From Acidimicrobiaceae bacterium (lineage in GTDB: Bacteria; Actinomycetota; Acidimicrobiia; Acidimicrobiales; Ilumatobacteraceae), in NCBI GenBank assembly GCA_020637235.1, contig JACJWG010000007.1, positions 62,001 to 126,000 of the forward strand: DNA of 64,000 nucleotides, read 5' to 3'. Each line of letters starts with the position of its first letter. Position 1 is the first letter of the stretch. Below are positions 43,936-54,679 of the stretch, one piece after another. Position numbers and translations under genes: made by a program. The notes under the pieces were generated by a model. It was given only the letters and a program-made list of their open reading frames with translations. It made no database searches and was not told where the DNA came from.

Positions 43936-44915
43936 GACTCACCGTCAATCCGGTGCTCGCTCGCGAGGTGAAGGAGCGCATGCGCGGCCTCTGGACGTTC
44001 GTGGTGCTCATGGTGTTCCTCGGTCTGCTCACGCTGACCGTGTGGGTCGCGCACGCCGCCACCCGCTCGTACGACCCGTTCAGCTTCGACCTCGAGCGTC
44101 AGACCCGGCTCGGCCGCGACCTGTTCGAGTGGGTGCTCACCATCATGATCGTGCTCGTGATGTTCTTCGTGCCGGGCCTCACCGCGGGTGCCGTCGCCGG
44201 AGAACGGGAACGCCAGACGCTCCTGCCGCTGCAGATCACCCTGTTGAAGCCCCGCCACATCCTGTGGGGCAAGGTGATGGCGTCGCTCGCGTTCTTGACG
44301 CTGTTGGAGGTGGCGTCGTTGCCGGTGCTGGCCGTCGCCTACCGGCTCGGTGGGGTCACCGTCGCCGATCTCGTCGCCGGACTCGCCGCCGTGCTCGTGG
44401 TGGGCGTGCTGCTCGCCACGATGATCGTCGGCATCTCCTCGTTCGCGAAGCGGGTCCAGACCGCCACCCTGCTCGCCTACGGGTTCACGATGGTGGTCGC
44501 GGTCGGATCGTTCGTGGTGGCCGGTGTCGCGTCGGTGGTCGACTCGAACCGTGGCTTCGACCCGAGCGATCCGCCGGCGGCGCTGCTGCTGCCCAATCCG
44601 ATCGTGTTCGCCGCCGTGGCGACCGCGGGCGAGAACATCGACAGCGGCGACGGCCCGCTGCAGGCGCTGCGCCAGCTCGTCCGGGACACCCACCGCGCCA
44701 ACGGCGGCTGGTGGCTGGGCGACGGCGAGGTGGCCGACGGGTTCGATCCGAACGGTGGATTCGTCTTCGTGGACGACGACGGGTTTCTGGTCGACTCCCC
44801 CGGGCCCACCACGTCGGCCGCACTGATGTCGTTCGGCTCGCTGGCCGCCCTCGCGGTGGCGCTGTTCGCCCTCGGGTGCCGCCGGCTGCGCACGCCTGCG
44901 GAGACCGAACGATGA
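43932..44915 (+). CDS. ABC-2 type transporter permease
   Basis: A 327-residue membrane protein: NPVLAREVKERMRGLWTF is the characteristic amphipathic start of ABC-2 permeases, followed by about six helices (TFVVLMVFLGLLTLTVWV; VLTIMIVLVMFFVPGLTAGAVAGERERQTLLPLQ, the cytoplasmic ERE motif; LEVASLPVLAVAY; LVVGVLLATMIVG) and a C-terminal helix. Substrate unknown. Start GTG is in the preceding stop codon. Confidence 0.88.
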   Translation: MRLTVNPVLAREVKERMRGLWTFVVLMVFLGLLTLTVWVAHAATRSYDPFSFDLERQTRLGRDLFEWVLTIMIVLVMFFVPGLTAGAVAGERERQTLLPLQITLLKPRHILWGKVMASLAFLTLLEVASLPVLAVAYRLGGVTVADLVAGLAAVLVVGVLLATMIVGISSFAKRVQTATLLAYGFTMVVAVGSFVVAGVASVVDSNRGFDPSDPPAALLLPNPIVFAAVATAGENIDSGDGPLQALRQLVRDTHRANGGWWLGDGEVADGFDPNGGFVFVDDDGFLVDSPGPTTSAALMSFGSLAALAVALFALGCRRLRTPAETER

Positions 44916-46545
44916 GCGACACCACGCTCCCCCGTCGTGTGGCCTCGCTGCTCGACGACGTCCGAGGCCGGCTGCGCGTCGCATGGGCGGCCGAGACCGC
45001 ACAGTGGCTCGCTCCTGCGGTGGCGGCCACGGCGTTCGTCCTGGTGCTGTCGGCCCGCTTCGTCCCGTTCGCCTGGCTCGAGTGGGCCGCACTCACCGTC
45101 GCCGTGGTCGCTGCGGTGGTCGTGGTGGTGTCGGCCGCAGTCGTCCGCATCCCCGATCTGGTCGCGGCGCGCGCCGCCGATCGGGGCCTGCGCAGCGGCG
45201 ACGTCTTCGCCGCGGCGGTGCAGTTCGCCGGCGCGCCGACGGGATTCGCTCGCCGCATCAGCGAGCGCGCCGATCACCTGGCGGCGGGCGCCCGTGCGTC
45301 CGATGCGATCCCGTGGCGCCCCCGGGGCCGACGACTCGCGCTGGCCGCCGTGCTGGCATCGGCCGCGGTGGTGCTCGCGCTGATCGCGAACCCCCAGGAC
45401 GAGCGACGCCGCGCTCGCGACGCCGAGGCGGCAGCGGTGGAGCAACTCGCCGACCAGGTCGCTGCGGACGCCGACGCGCTCGCGGCCCGTGGCGAAGCCG
45501 CCGAGGCAGCCGCCGAACGCCTCCGCCAGTTGGCCGACGAGCTCGCCCGGACCGACTCGCTCGAGCGCGCCGAGGAGCTCGCGACCGCCGCACAGCGCGA
45601 TCTCGAACGTCTGGCCGGGGAGGACCTGCTCTCGAAGAAGGCGGCGACCCAGGGTCTCGATCGGTCGCTCGAGACCCAGCCGCTCGTGCCGGGCGGGCCC
45701 ACGGCCGCGAGCGACCAGCTCGACGCGCTCGCCGACCAGCTCGACGAGATGTCCGCGGACGAGCTCGCCGACCTGGCCGAACGCCTCGACGACCTCGCGG
45801 CCGCGCAGCAGGCGGGCGATCCGGCGACGGCCGCCGCCCTGCAGGAGGCGGCCGACGCCGTGCGGCGCGGTGATCTGCCCGCGGCAGCGGCAGCACTCGG
45901 CGAGGCTGCCGGCGCGCACACCGTGTCGAGCGATGCCGTGTCGGCGGGCGAGGCCGCCGATAGGGCCGCCGGCAGCGCCGAGGAGGCGGCCCGGCGTGCC
46001 GGGCAGGCACGCGACGATGCCGCGAACGACGGTCAGGGATCCGGCGACAGCGAGGGCTCCGGGCAGGGGTCGGGCCAGGGCCAGGGCCAGGGCCAGGGAC
46101 AAGGACAAGGACAAGGACAAGGACAGGGTCAGGGCCAGGGATCGGGACAGGGTGGTGGCGGTGGGTCGCCGAGCGGCGACGTGAGCGGCGGTGGTGGCGC
46201 CGGCACCCCGAACCCGGGCAGCGGCGGCCAGGGCCAGGGCGCCGGCCATACCGACGGACCGGCCGGGCAGCAGCCCGAGGGTGCCACGGTGTACGACACG
46301 CCCACCGGCACACCGGGCGAGACCGGCACCGTGGGCGGCAGCACGGGCGGCGACAGCGAGACGGTCGGTCTCGGCGACGGCGCCACCGGTTCGGGCGGTC
46401 GGCGTGTGCCGCTCGCCGATGCCCTGCCCGGCTACACCGCCGAGGCCACCGCCGCACTCGACGCCACTGCGGTGCCGCCGTCGGTCCGTGCAATGGTGCT
46501 CGCCTACTTCGACGCGCTCGCCAGCGCCGACGCCACGGAGGACCG

Positions 46546-46549
<4 letters not shown>
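44912..46549 (+). CDS. Coiled-coil membrane protein with Gly-Gln repeat
   Basis: A 545-residue protein. Two or three N-terminal helices (about 30-85 and 135-160), a long alanine-rich coiled coil (about 165-370: DAEAAAVEQLADQVAADADALAARG... ERAEELATAAQRDLERLA), then a GQ-repeat tract (about residues 385-410) from hexanucleotide CAGGGC/CAAGGA units and a Gly/Ser-rich region, ending with a short C-terminal helix. The family is similar to DUF4175-like proteins of MoxR operons. Ends overlap the MoxR start by 4 bp. Confidence 0.7.
46069..46140 (+). repeat. Hexanucleotide tract coding for Gly-Gln
   Basis: About eleven successive six-base units (GGNCAR, mostly GGCCAG, GGACAA and GGTCAG) encode a GQ run. 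The third-codon drift shows it is not a recent pure microsatellite, but it could still slip and change length by whole GQ pairs without a frameshift. Confidence 0.8.
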
Positions 46550-47571
<1,022 letters not shown>

Positions 47572-48462
47572 GTGACCGACGCCGACCTCCACGCACCCGG
47601 TGCCGATCTGCTGGGGCCGGAGGTGCTGGCGCGGCTCGAGCGGCTGCAGCTCGGCACCCGCCGCAAGCTCGCCGGGCGATTCAGCGGCGAGCACCGTTCC
47701 CGCCGGTACGGCACGTCGCTCGACTTCGCCGACGTGCGCGACTACCACCCTGGCGACGACTACCGACGGATCGACTACCCGCTGTTCGCGCGCACCGACC
47801 AGCTCTTCGTGCGGCTGTTCGATGCCGAGGACGACCTCGACGTGCGCGTGGTGGTGGACCACTCGGCGTCGATGGCGACGGACGACAAGCTCGGTACGGC
47901 AGCGCGGCTGGCCGCCGCGCTCGGCTTCGTCGGCCTGGTCCGCCGTGACGTCGTCACCGTGCACGCCTGGCCGGCCGATGTGCCACCTCGCCGCTTCGCC
48001 GGCCGCGGCGCGGTCGGCCCGCTGTTCACGATGCTCCGCGAGTTGCGGCCCACCGGAGGCACCGACCTCGCCGCGGCCGCCACGGCGGTGCTCGCCCGGA
48101 CCGGTCCGCCGGGCGTGACGGTGCTGATCTCGGATCTGTTGAGTCCCACCTGGCCCGCGGCGATCGAGCGTCTGCCCGGGCGCGGCGCCGATGTCACCGT
48201 CGTGCACGTGCTCGCCCCGAGCGATGTGGAACCGGGCTTCGACGGCGACCTCGAGCTCGTCGACGCCGAGACCGGCGAGCGGGTGGTGGTGAGCATGACC
48301 CCGGACGCCCGGTCGGGCTATCGCGCCGCGGTCGCAGCGTGGCTCGACGACGTGGAGGCCCGCTGCCGGCGCCGCGGTGTCGGTTACGTACGCGTCAGCA
48401 CCACCGACGACGTGATCGACGTGGTGCTGCGCGGCTGGCGCGACGAGGGGCTGCTGCGGTGA
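47572..48462 (+). CDS. DUF58 family protein
   Basis: A 296-residue protein with the DUF58 box RRYGTSLDFADVRDYHPGDDYRRIDYPLFART and a vWA-like domain with MIDAS VVVDHSASM. It is the conserved partner of MoxR, located after it in the operon. The GTG directly abuts the MoxR TAG stop; its own stop overlaps the next GTG. Confidence 0.93.
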   Translation: MTDADLHAPGADLLGPEVLARLERLQLGTRRKLAGRFSGEHRSRRYGTSLDFADVRDYHPGDDYRRIDYPLFARTDQLFVRLFDAEDDLDVRVVVDHSASMATDDKLGTAARLAAALGFVGLVRRDVVTVHAWPADVPPRRFAGRGAVGPLFTMLRELRPTGGTDLAAAATAVLARTGPPGVTVLISDLLSPTWPAAIERLPGRGADVTVVHVLAPSDVEPGFDGDLELVDAETGERVVVSMTPDARSGYRAAVAAWLDDVEARCRRRGVGYVRVSTTDDVIDVVLRGWRDEGLLR

Positions 48463-51400
48463 GCTTCGCCCACCCGTGGGGCCTCGCGCTGCTCGGCTTC
48501 GTCGTGCCGGTGGTGCTGTTGCACGTGCTGCGGCCACGGCGTGCCGTCGCGACGGTGAGCTCGACGATGCTGTGGCGCGACCTCCAGCAGCCGGTGAGCG
48601 CCGCCGCGCCGTGGCAGCGGTTCCGTTGGAGTCTGCTGTTGCTGCTGCAACTCCTGGCCGTGGTGCTCGCTGCCGTGGCCGTCGCCGATCCCGTGCGGCT
48701 CACGCCCGCCACACTGGCGGAGCACACGGTGTTCGTGGTCGACGCGAGCGGTTCGATGGCCGCCACGGATGGTGTGCCCGATCGGCTCGCGAGTGCGGTG
48801 GCGGAGGCCGAACGGCTCCGCGACGAGTTGCCCGACGGCGGGGTGGCGAGCATCGTCGTCGCCACCGATCGCCCACGGGTGGCGCTCACGGCGAGCGACG
48901 ATCGCACGGCGTTCTCCGATGCGCTCGGCACCATCGAGACGACGACGGGCAGCGCCGACTTCGCCGATGCGTTCGCGCTCGCGCAGAGCCTCGAGACCTC
49001 CGACGCCGAGATCGGCTTCGTGTTGCTGAGCGACGGCGGCCTCACCCGCGACGAGCAGCGGTTGCAGCCGCCGGGCACGACGTATCGCCGGATCGGGTCG
49101 GGCGACACCAACCGGGCCGTCACGTCGTTCGACGTCGAGCCCCGGGGCAGCAGCCTGCACGCCCGCGCGACGGTGAAGAACACCGGCGGCCCGACCGCCG
49201 AGGTGGACGTGCGCTTCGACGTCGACGGCGTCACCGCTGCCGTCCGGCGCGTGGAGCTGAAGCCCGGGCTCGCGGTCGACGTGGCCGCCGACGTCCCGAA
49301 CGGCGACCGGGTCGAGGTGTTCGTGTCGGGGACCGACCTGCTGGCCGCCGACGACCACGCCGTCGCCGTGGGTGCCACCCGTCCGGACCTGCGCGTGCTG
49401 CTCGTGGGCGAGACCTTGTTCGCCGGCGACCTGCTCGCCGCGATCCCCGGTGTGGAGCTGACGGTGGTGCCGGGCGGCGACGCAGCCGAGAACGGTGACG
49501 GGTACGACGTCGTGGTGTACCACGGCGTCGACGTGCCGGCCGACGTGGCTGCGCCGTTCTTCGCGATCGCGCCGCCGTCGGGCGCGCCGGGGGTGCGGGT
49601 CGAGGGCACCGTCGACACGCCGGCGGTGACGCTGCTCCGCAGCGACGACCCGTTGCTCGACGACCTCGATCTCACCGGCGTCGCGATCGCCGCTGCGCAG
49701 CGGGTGGAGGCGCCGCTCGCCGACGAGCTCGTCGGTGCCGAGGGTGCGCCGTTGCTGCTGCGCGGGGCGGTGTCGACCGACGCCGGTCGCTCCGTGCCCT
49801 ACGTGTACCTGTCGTTCGCTCTCGCCGACTCGAACCTCCCGGTACAGGTGGAGTTCCCGCTGCTCGGCGACCGCATCGTCACCGAGCTCGCGGGTGCCTC
49901 GGTGGCGCCGACGTCGATCGAGGTGGGCTCGCCGCTGCCGGTACCCGACGGGACCGCGCTCACCGTGACCGCGCCCGACGGCATCACCCGCGAGGTGGCC
50001 CTCGGCGACGCGTCGCCGAGGGCCACCCGACCCGGCTTCTGGGCGGTCCGCGCCGGCGAGGGCCCGGTGCAGTTGATCGCAGTGAACCCGCCGACGTCGG
50101 AGTCGGCACTCGCCACCGCCGACGAACTCACCAAGCCCTTCGTCGATCCCACGGTCGCACGCGCGAGCGCCGCTCGCGGCGAGCGCAGCGTCGTCGCCTG
50201 GGTGATCGCCGCCTTGCTCGTCGTCGTCCTCCTCGAGTGGGTGATCGCGCGGCGCCGCGTCGGGGTGGGACGTCGCCAGTGGCGGATCGCCGCGGGGCTC
50301 CGGCTCGTGGTGGCGGCGGTGCTGCTGATCGCGCTCGTGGCACCCGTGGTGCGCCGTCCGGCCGACCGCACCGCGACCGTGTTCGTGGTCGACCTGTCGG
50401 CGTCGATGGGCTCGACGGGGCGTCGAGCCGCCGAGGCCTGGGTGCGCGACGCCATGGCGGCGAGGGACGGCGACGATCTCGCAGCCGTGGTGGGCTTCGG
50501 GGCCGAGGCACGCCTCGACCGGGTGCTCGAGGCATCGTCCGCCTTCGACGGCGCGCAGGTACTGGTCGATGCCGACGCGACCGATCTGGAGGCCGCGCTC
50601 CGGCTGGCCGACGCGGTGCTGGTCGAGGACGCTCGCCGCCGGATCGTCGTCGTGAGCGACGGGCTCGCCACCGCCGGCGACGCCGCCGACGAGGTGGAGC
50701 GGCTGCGCGCCAACGGCACGCAGGTCGACGTGCACACCGTGGAGCGCACCTCCGGGACGGACGCCGCCGTCGACGTGCTCGATGCACCGAGCGTGGCGCG
50801 CGTGGGCGACGCAGTGGAGGTGTCGGCCACCGTGGAGGCCACGGTCGACGGACCGGCCGAGGTGGTGCTGCGTCGGGACGGCGACGACATCGCCGCGCAG
50901 GTGGTCGACCTGGTGGTGGGCGCCAACCAGGTCGCCTTCACCGACGTGCCCGAGGTGGAGCCCGGCGACGTGTTGCGCTACCAGGTGGTGGTCACCACGC
51001 CAGGCGACGCCCGACCGGAGAACGACGTCGGTGTCGTGTCCGTGCCGGTGGAGGGTCCGGCGCGCGTGCTCGTGGTGGAAGGCACCGCCGGCGAGGCCGA
51101 CGTGCTCGCCGCCGCGCTCGAGGCCGGCAACGTCGGCACCGAGGTCGTGGGCGTCGGCGACCTGCCGAACGTCGCCGAACTCGTCACCTACTCGGGCATC
51201 GTCCTCGTCGACGTCGACGCCCGCGCGCTGTCCGGCGAGCAGTTCGAGACCCTCGCCACGGTGGTCCGCGACCTCGGCAAGGGTCTCGTCACGGTGGGCG
51301 GCGAACGCAGCTACGGCGTCGGCGGCTACCGAGGTTCGCCGCTCGAGGAACTGCTCCCGGTGATCAGCGAGATCCTCGACCCGAAGCGGCGGATGACCGT

Positions 51401-53039
51401 GGCAGAGGTGCTCTCGATCGACACCAGCGGCTCGATGGCCAACTGCCACTGCGACGACGGCGAGAACCCGTCGGGGCGGATCGACGGCGGGGTGAACAAG
51501 ACCGACATCTCGCGGGCGGCCGCGGCCCGCACGATCGAGGCCCTGTCGGCATCGGACGAGATCGGCATCCTGGCGTGGAACCAGGGTTCGAAGTGGGTCG
51601 TCGATCTGCAGCAGCTCCCCGCCGACGAGGTGGTGGAGGACGGGCTGCGGCAGCTGGTGCCGGCCGGCTCGACCAACCTGCGTGCCTCGCTCGACGAGGC
51701 CGCGGCGGCGCTCCGCCAGAGCAAGGCGGCGCTCAAGCACATCATCCTGTTCTCGGACGGCTTCACGGATCCGTCGATCATCGCCGACGTGGCCGAACAG
51801 GCCGGCGAGCTGTACGAGGAGGAGGGCATCACCACCTCGGTGATCGCCACGGGCGAAGGTGCTGCGCCCTCGCTCGAGGAGATCGCCATCGCGGGACACG
51901 GCCGCTTCTACCCCGGCGAGAACCTCGAGCAGGTACCGCAGGTGATCGCCGAGGAAGCGGTGATCGCGAGCCGCGACTTCATCACCGAAGGCGAGTTCCT
52001 GCCGGAGATCACCGCCGCGACCGACGTGACCGAACCGCTCACCGCCGCACCCGCGTTGCTCGGCTACGTGGCCACGACGGCGAAGGGCACCGCCGTCACC
52101 TCCCTGCGCATCGGCCCCGACCGTGACCCACTGCTCGCCACGTGGCAGGCCGGCCTCGGCACGGTGTCGAGTTGGACGAGCGATGCATCCGCCGCGTGGT
52201 CGCGACAGTGGGCGTCGTGGGACGGATACGTCGCGTTCTGGAGCTCGGTGGTGAAGGACACCTTCGCTGCCGGTGACCAGACCGGGGCGGTCGACGCGCG
52301 CCTCGGCGACGGGGTGCTGCAGATCGAGGTCGCCGACGACGCGCCGTTCCCCGACGGGTCGTCGGCGACGGCGGTGGTGTCGGGCCCCGACGGCCAGCGC
52401 GTCGAGGTCGTGCTGGAACGGGCGCCCGGCGACCGGTTCGTCGGCGAGGTACCGGCCACCCGCAGCGGGTCGTACGCCGTCGGCGTGACCGTCACCTCCG
52501 GCGGCCGCACCGTGCTGTCGTCGTCGACCCTGGCCGACGAGAGCTACCCGGCGGAGTTCCGGCCGGCCACCGCCGATGCCGCGGCGCTCGCTCGCCTGTC
52601 GGCCCAGACCGGCGGACGTGGCGAGATCGAACCCCTCGCCGCGTTCGACAGCGGCACGTTGCGCAGCGGCACGCGGTCGTGGCGCCTCCGCGGGGCACTG
52701 CTGCTGCTGGCGGCGCTGGTGTGGCCGATCGCCGTGGTGGTGTCGCGGCTGTCGCTGCGCGGTGTGCAGCTGGCCGATGCGACCGGCGGCGCCCGGCGAC
52801 TCGGACGCCGCGTCCGCGAGGCCGTGCCGAAGCTGTTGCCCACCGACCCCGGCGAACGGCCGTCCCCGTCGCCTCCGATCGCCTCTCCGCCCGCCGATCC
52901 GACGCCTACGACCCCGCAGCCCGCGACCCCGCGTGCCGCGCCTCCAGCTGGGTCGGTGAACGAGTTGCTGGCCCGCAAGCGGGCGCGTCAGTCGGGTGAG
53001 GCGAACGACGCGCCCGGCGACGCCGACACCGACCCCTGA
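48459..53039 (+). CDS. Giant membrane protein with three vWA domains
   Basis: A 1526-residue protein. N-terminal BatA-type helix pair (about 1-75) and vWA-1 with MIDAS DASGS (95-99); a beta-rich region; two membrane helices (about 577-630); vWA-2 (DLSAS at 645-649); a segment resembling a class I glutamine-amidotransferase fold (VLVVEGTAGEADVL, GLVTVGGERSYGVGGYRGSPLEELLPV); vWA-3 (DTSGS at 988-992); then another beta region and a C-terminal membrane helix (about 1410-1435) with a Pro-rich tail. It looks like a fusion of a BatA-like and a YfbK/DUF1355-like protein. The last 52 bp overlap the convergent CcmF-like gene. Confidence 0.85.
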   Translation: MSFAHPWGLALLGFVVPVVLLHVLRPRRAVATVSSTMLWRDLQQPVSAAAPWQRFRWSLLLLLQLLAVVLAAVAVADPVRLTPATLAEHTVFVVDASGSMAATDGVPDRLASAVAEAERLRDELPDGGVASIVVATDRPRVALTASDDRTAFSDALGTIETTTGSADFADAFALAQSLETSDAEIGFVLLSDGGLTRDEQRLQPPGTTYRRIGSGDTNRAVTSFDVEPRGSSLHARATVKNTGGPTAEVDVRFDVDGVTAAVRRVELKPGLAVDVAADVPNGDRVEVFVSGTDLLAADDHAVAVGATRPDLRVLLVGETLFAGDLLAAIPGVELTVVPGGDAAENGDGYDVVVYHGVDVPADVAAPFFAIAPPSGAPGVRVEGTVDTPAVTLLRSDDPLLDDLDLTGVAIAAAQRVEAPLADELVGAEGAPLLLRGAVSTDAGRSVPYVYLSFALADSNLPVQVEFPLLGDRIVTELAGASVAPTSIEVGSPLPVPDGTALTVTAPDGITREVALGDASPRATRPGFWAVRAGEGPVQLIAVNPPTSESALATADELTKPFVDPTVARASAARGERSVVAWVIAALLVVVLLEWVIARRRVGVGRRQWRIAAGLRLVVAAVLLIALVAPVVRRPADRTATVFVVDLSASMGSTGRRAAEAWVRDAMAARDGDDLAAVVGFGAEARLDRVLEASSAFDGAQVLVDADATDLEAALRLADAVLVEDARRRIVVVSDGLATAGDAADEVERLRANGTQVDVHTVERTSGTDAAVDVLDAPSVARVGDAVEVSATVEATVDGPAEVVLRRDGDDIAAQVVDLVVGANQVAFTDVPEVEPGDVLRYQVVVTTPGDARPENDVGVVSVPVEGPARVLVVEGTAGEADVLAAALEAGNVGTEVVGVGDLPNVAELVTYSGIVLVDVDARALSGEQFETLATVVRDLGKGLVTVGGERSYGVGGYRGSPLEELLPVISEILDPKRRMTVAEVLSIDTSGSMANCHCDDGENPSGRIDGGVNKTDISRAAAARTIEALSASDEIGILAWNQGSKWVVDLQQLPADEVVEDGLRQLVPAGSTNLRASLDEAAAALRQSKAALKHIILFSDGFTDPSIIADVAEQAGELYEEEGITTSVIATGEGAAPSLEEIAIAGHGRFYPGENLEQVPQVIAEEAVIASRDFITEGEFLPEITAATDVTEPLTAAPALLGYVATTAKGTAVTSLRIGPDRDPLLATWQAGLGTVSSWTSDASAAWSRQWASWDGYVAFWSSVVKDTFAAGDQTGAVDARLGDGVLQIEVADDAPFPDGSSATAVVSGPDGQRVEVVLERAPGDRFVGEVPATRSGSYAVGVTVTSGGRTVLSSSTLADESYPAEFRPATADAAALARLSAQTGGRGEIEPLAAFDSGTLRSGTRSWRLRGALLLLAALVWPIAVVVSRLSLRGVQLADATGGARRLGRRVREAVPKLLPTDPGERPSPSPPIASPPADPTPTTPQPATPRAAPPAGSVNELLARKRARQSGEANDAPGDADTDP

Positions 53040-54679
53040 CGGCGCGACCGTGTGACCGCCCGGCCCACGGCGGCGCCGAGCGTCATGAGCACCGCCCCGA
53101 GCCACACCAGGCTCACGAGCGGCTTGGCGCGCACCTCGACGAGGGCCCGGTCGTCCTCGGCCGACAGCACCACCAGTTGCACGTCACGCCACGGACGAGA
53201 CACCTGTGCGGTCTCGGGCAGGGTGCCGCCGCGCTCGGGATGGGTGACCAGCGCCGGCCGGCGGGTCTCCCCCGCCACGTCGAGCGTCGCGGTGACGGCC
53301 ACGCTGCCCGGCGTGGCACCCTCGGCGACCGACACGCCGGCCAGCCGGACATCCACCCCGGCCACCGACGCAGGTTCGTCGATCACCAGCCAACGCCGTT
53401 CGGCCCGGTCGAACGACGACCCGGCAGCGCCGACGAGCAGCACCACGAACCCGGCGTGCGAGACCCACGCCCACCGTGGCGCCGAGCCGCGCGAGCGAAC
53501 GAGCATCGTGGCGAGGGCGACCGCCGCGACGAGCGCGATCGCCGCCATCGGGCGCACGTGGTAGCTGCCGCCGAGCCGGGCACCGTCGCGACGCGCGAGT
53601 GCAGGCGCGGCGGTGAGCACCGCCAGCACCAGCGCTGCCGCACCCGCCAACATCGCAGCGGTCGCGGCCCACACGGCGTGCGGCTCGGCACGTCGGCTGC
53701 GGCGGGCCGACCGGACGGCCACCACGAGGGTCCGGCCGGCGACGGCGGCGGGCACGAGTGCGACGCAGGCCAGAGCCACCCCGATCGAGGTCGACGCGGC
53801 GAACGAGTGCACCGAGGCACCGCGTCCCGACCGTGCCAGTGCTGCCGCGAACAGCGTCACCACCAGAGGCGCCTGCACGATCGCCGCGCGGGTCGCCGCG
53901 GCGAACCGGCTGCTGTGCAGCGCGGCGAGCACCACGAGCCACACCACGAGCGAGGTGTTCTCGACCGGATCCCACCCCCAATAGCCGCCCCACCCCTGTT
54001 CGGCGTAGCTCCACCATCCCCCGAGCGTCATCGCCGCCACCAGCACCGCCGACGACACGAGCAGCGGTCCTCGGGCCCGCGTCGGGCGGACGAAGGCCAC
54101 CACCGTCGTCACCACGCCGAGATAGAGCAGCGGCGGGTGGACGATCATGGCGGGATGGCGCAGGATCGGCTCGATCCCGAAGCCCTGCACGGCCGGCACG
54201 GCGAGCCGCTCGAACGGCCACGCCATGGTCGACGCCACGACACCGACCCCGACCGACGCGGCCGTCGCCGCCCAGCGGGCCGCCCGCGTGCCGCTCCCGC
54301 TGCCCGGCCACACGGCCACCGCCGTCGCGATCGCCAGCAGCGTCGCGAACAGCAGCAGCGACCCCTCCATGCCGCTCCACAGCCCGACGGCGCGATACCA
54401 CCAGCGCTCCCCGACCCACGTGTGTGACGCCACGTACGCGAAGCGCAGATCGGTGCGCACGAACGCCCACCACAGCCGGAGCGTGGCGGCGGCGACGATC
54501 GCGGCCCACACCACGGCGACGACCGCACACGCGTCGAACGGTCCCCGGTGTCGACGACACGGCACCCCACCTGCCCGTCCCGCCCGATCCGCTGCGATCT
54601 CCCCGACTGCGATGACGTCATCCTCGCGCACGTCGATCGTGTCGCACCGGCGGCGTACGCTCGGCGCCCGTGGCGTCAC
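52988..54679 (-). CDS. CcmF/CcsA-family cytochrome c haem lyase subunit
   Basis: About 547-563 residues, an integral membrane protein with about 11-13 helices and the haem-handling WGGYWGWDPVENTSLVVWLVVLAAL (WWD domain), AWPFERLAVPAVQGFGIEPILRHPAMIVHPPLLYLG and conserved histidines. It is shorter than E. coli CcmF (about 650). The start may be GTG 54679, which overlaps the divergent glycosylase start, or GTG 54631. The C-terminus overlaps the giant vWA gene antisense. Other Ccm genes are not in the window. Confidence 0.82.
   Translation of the reverse strand: MTPRAPSVRRRCDTIDVREDDVIAVGEIAADRAGRAGGVPCRRHRGPFDACAVVAVVWAAIVAAATLRLWWAFVRTDLRFAYVASHTWVGERWWYRAVGLWSGMEGSLLLFATLLAIATAVAVWPGSGSGTRAARWAATAASVGVGVVASTMAWPFERLAVPAVQGFGIEPILRHPAMIVHPPLLYLGVVTTVVAFVRPTRARGPLLVSSAVLVAAMTLGGWWSYAEQGWGGYWGWDPVENTSLVVWLVVLAALHSSRFAAATRAAIVQAPLVVTLFAAALARSGRGASVHSFAASTSIGVALACVALVPAAVAGRTLVVAVRSARRSRRAEPHAVWAATAAMLAGAAALVLAVLTAAPALARRDGARLGGSYHVRPMAAIALVAAVALATMLVRSRGSAPRWAWVSHAGFVVLLVGAAGSSFDRAERRWLVIDEPASVAGVDVRLAGVSVAEGATPGSVAVTATLDVAGETRRPALVTHPERGGTLPETAQVSRPWRDVQLVVLSAEDDRALVEVRAKPLVSLVWLGAVLMTLGAAVGRAVTRSRRQGSVSASPGASFASPD

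Noticed and set aside
54611..54622. GATGACGTCATC palindrome as an operator of the AlkX-like gene
   Set aside because: It lies within the probable 5' coding part of the CcmF-like gene and occurs once only; no support for binding.
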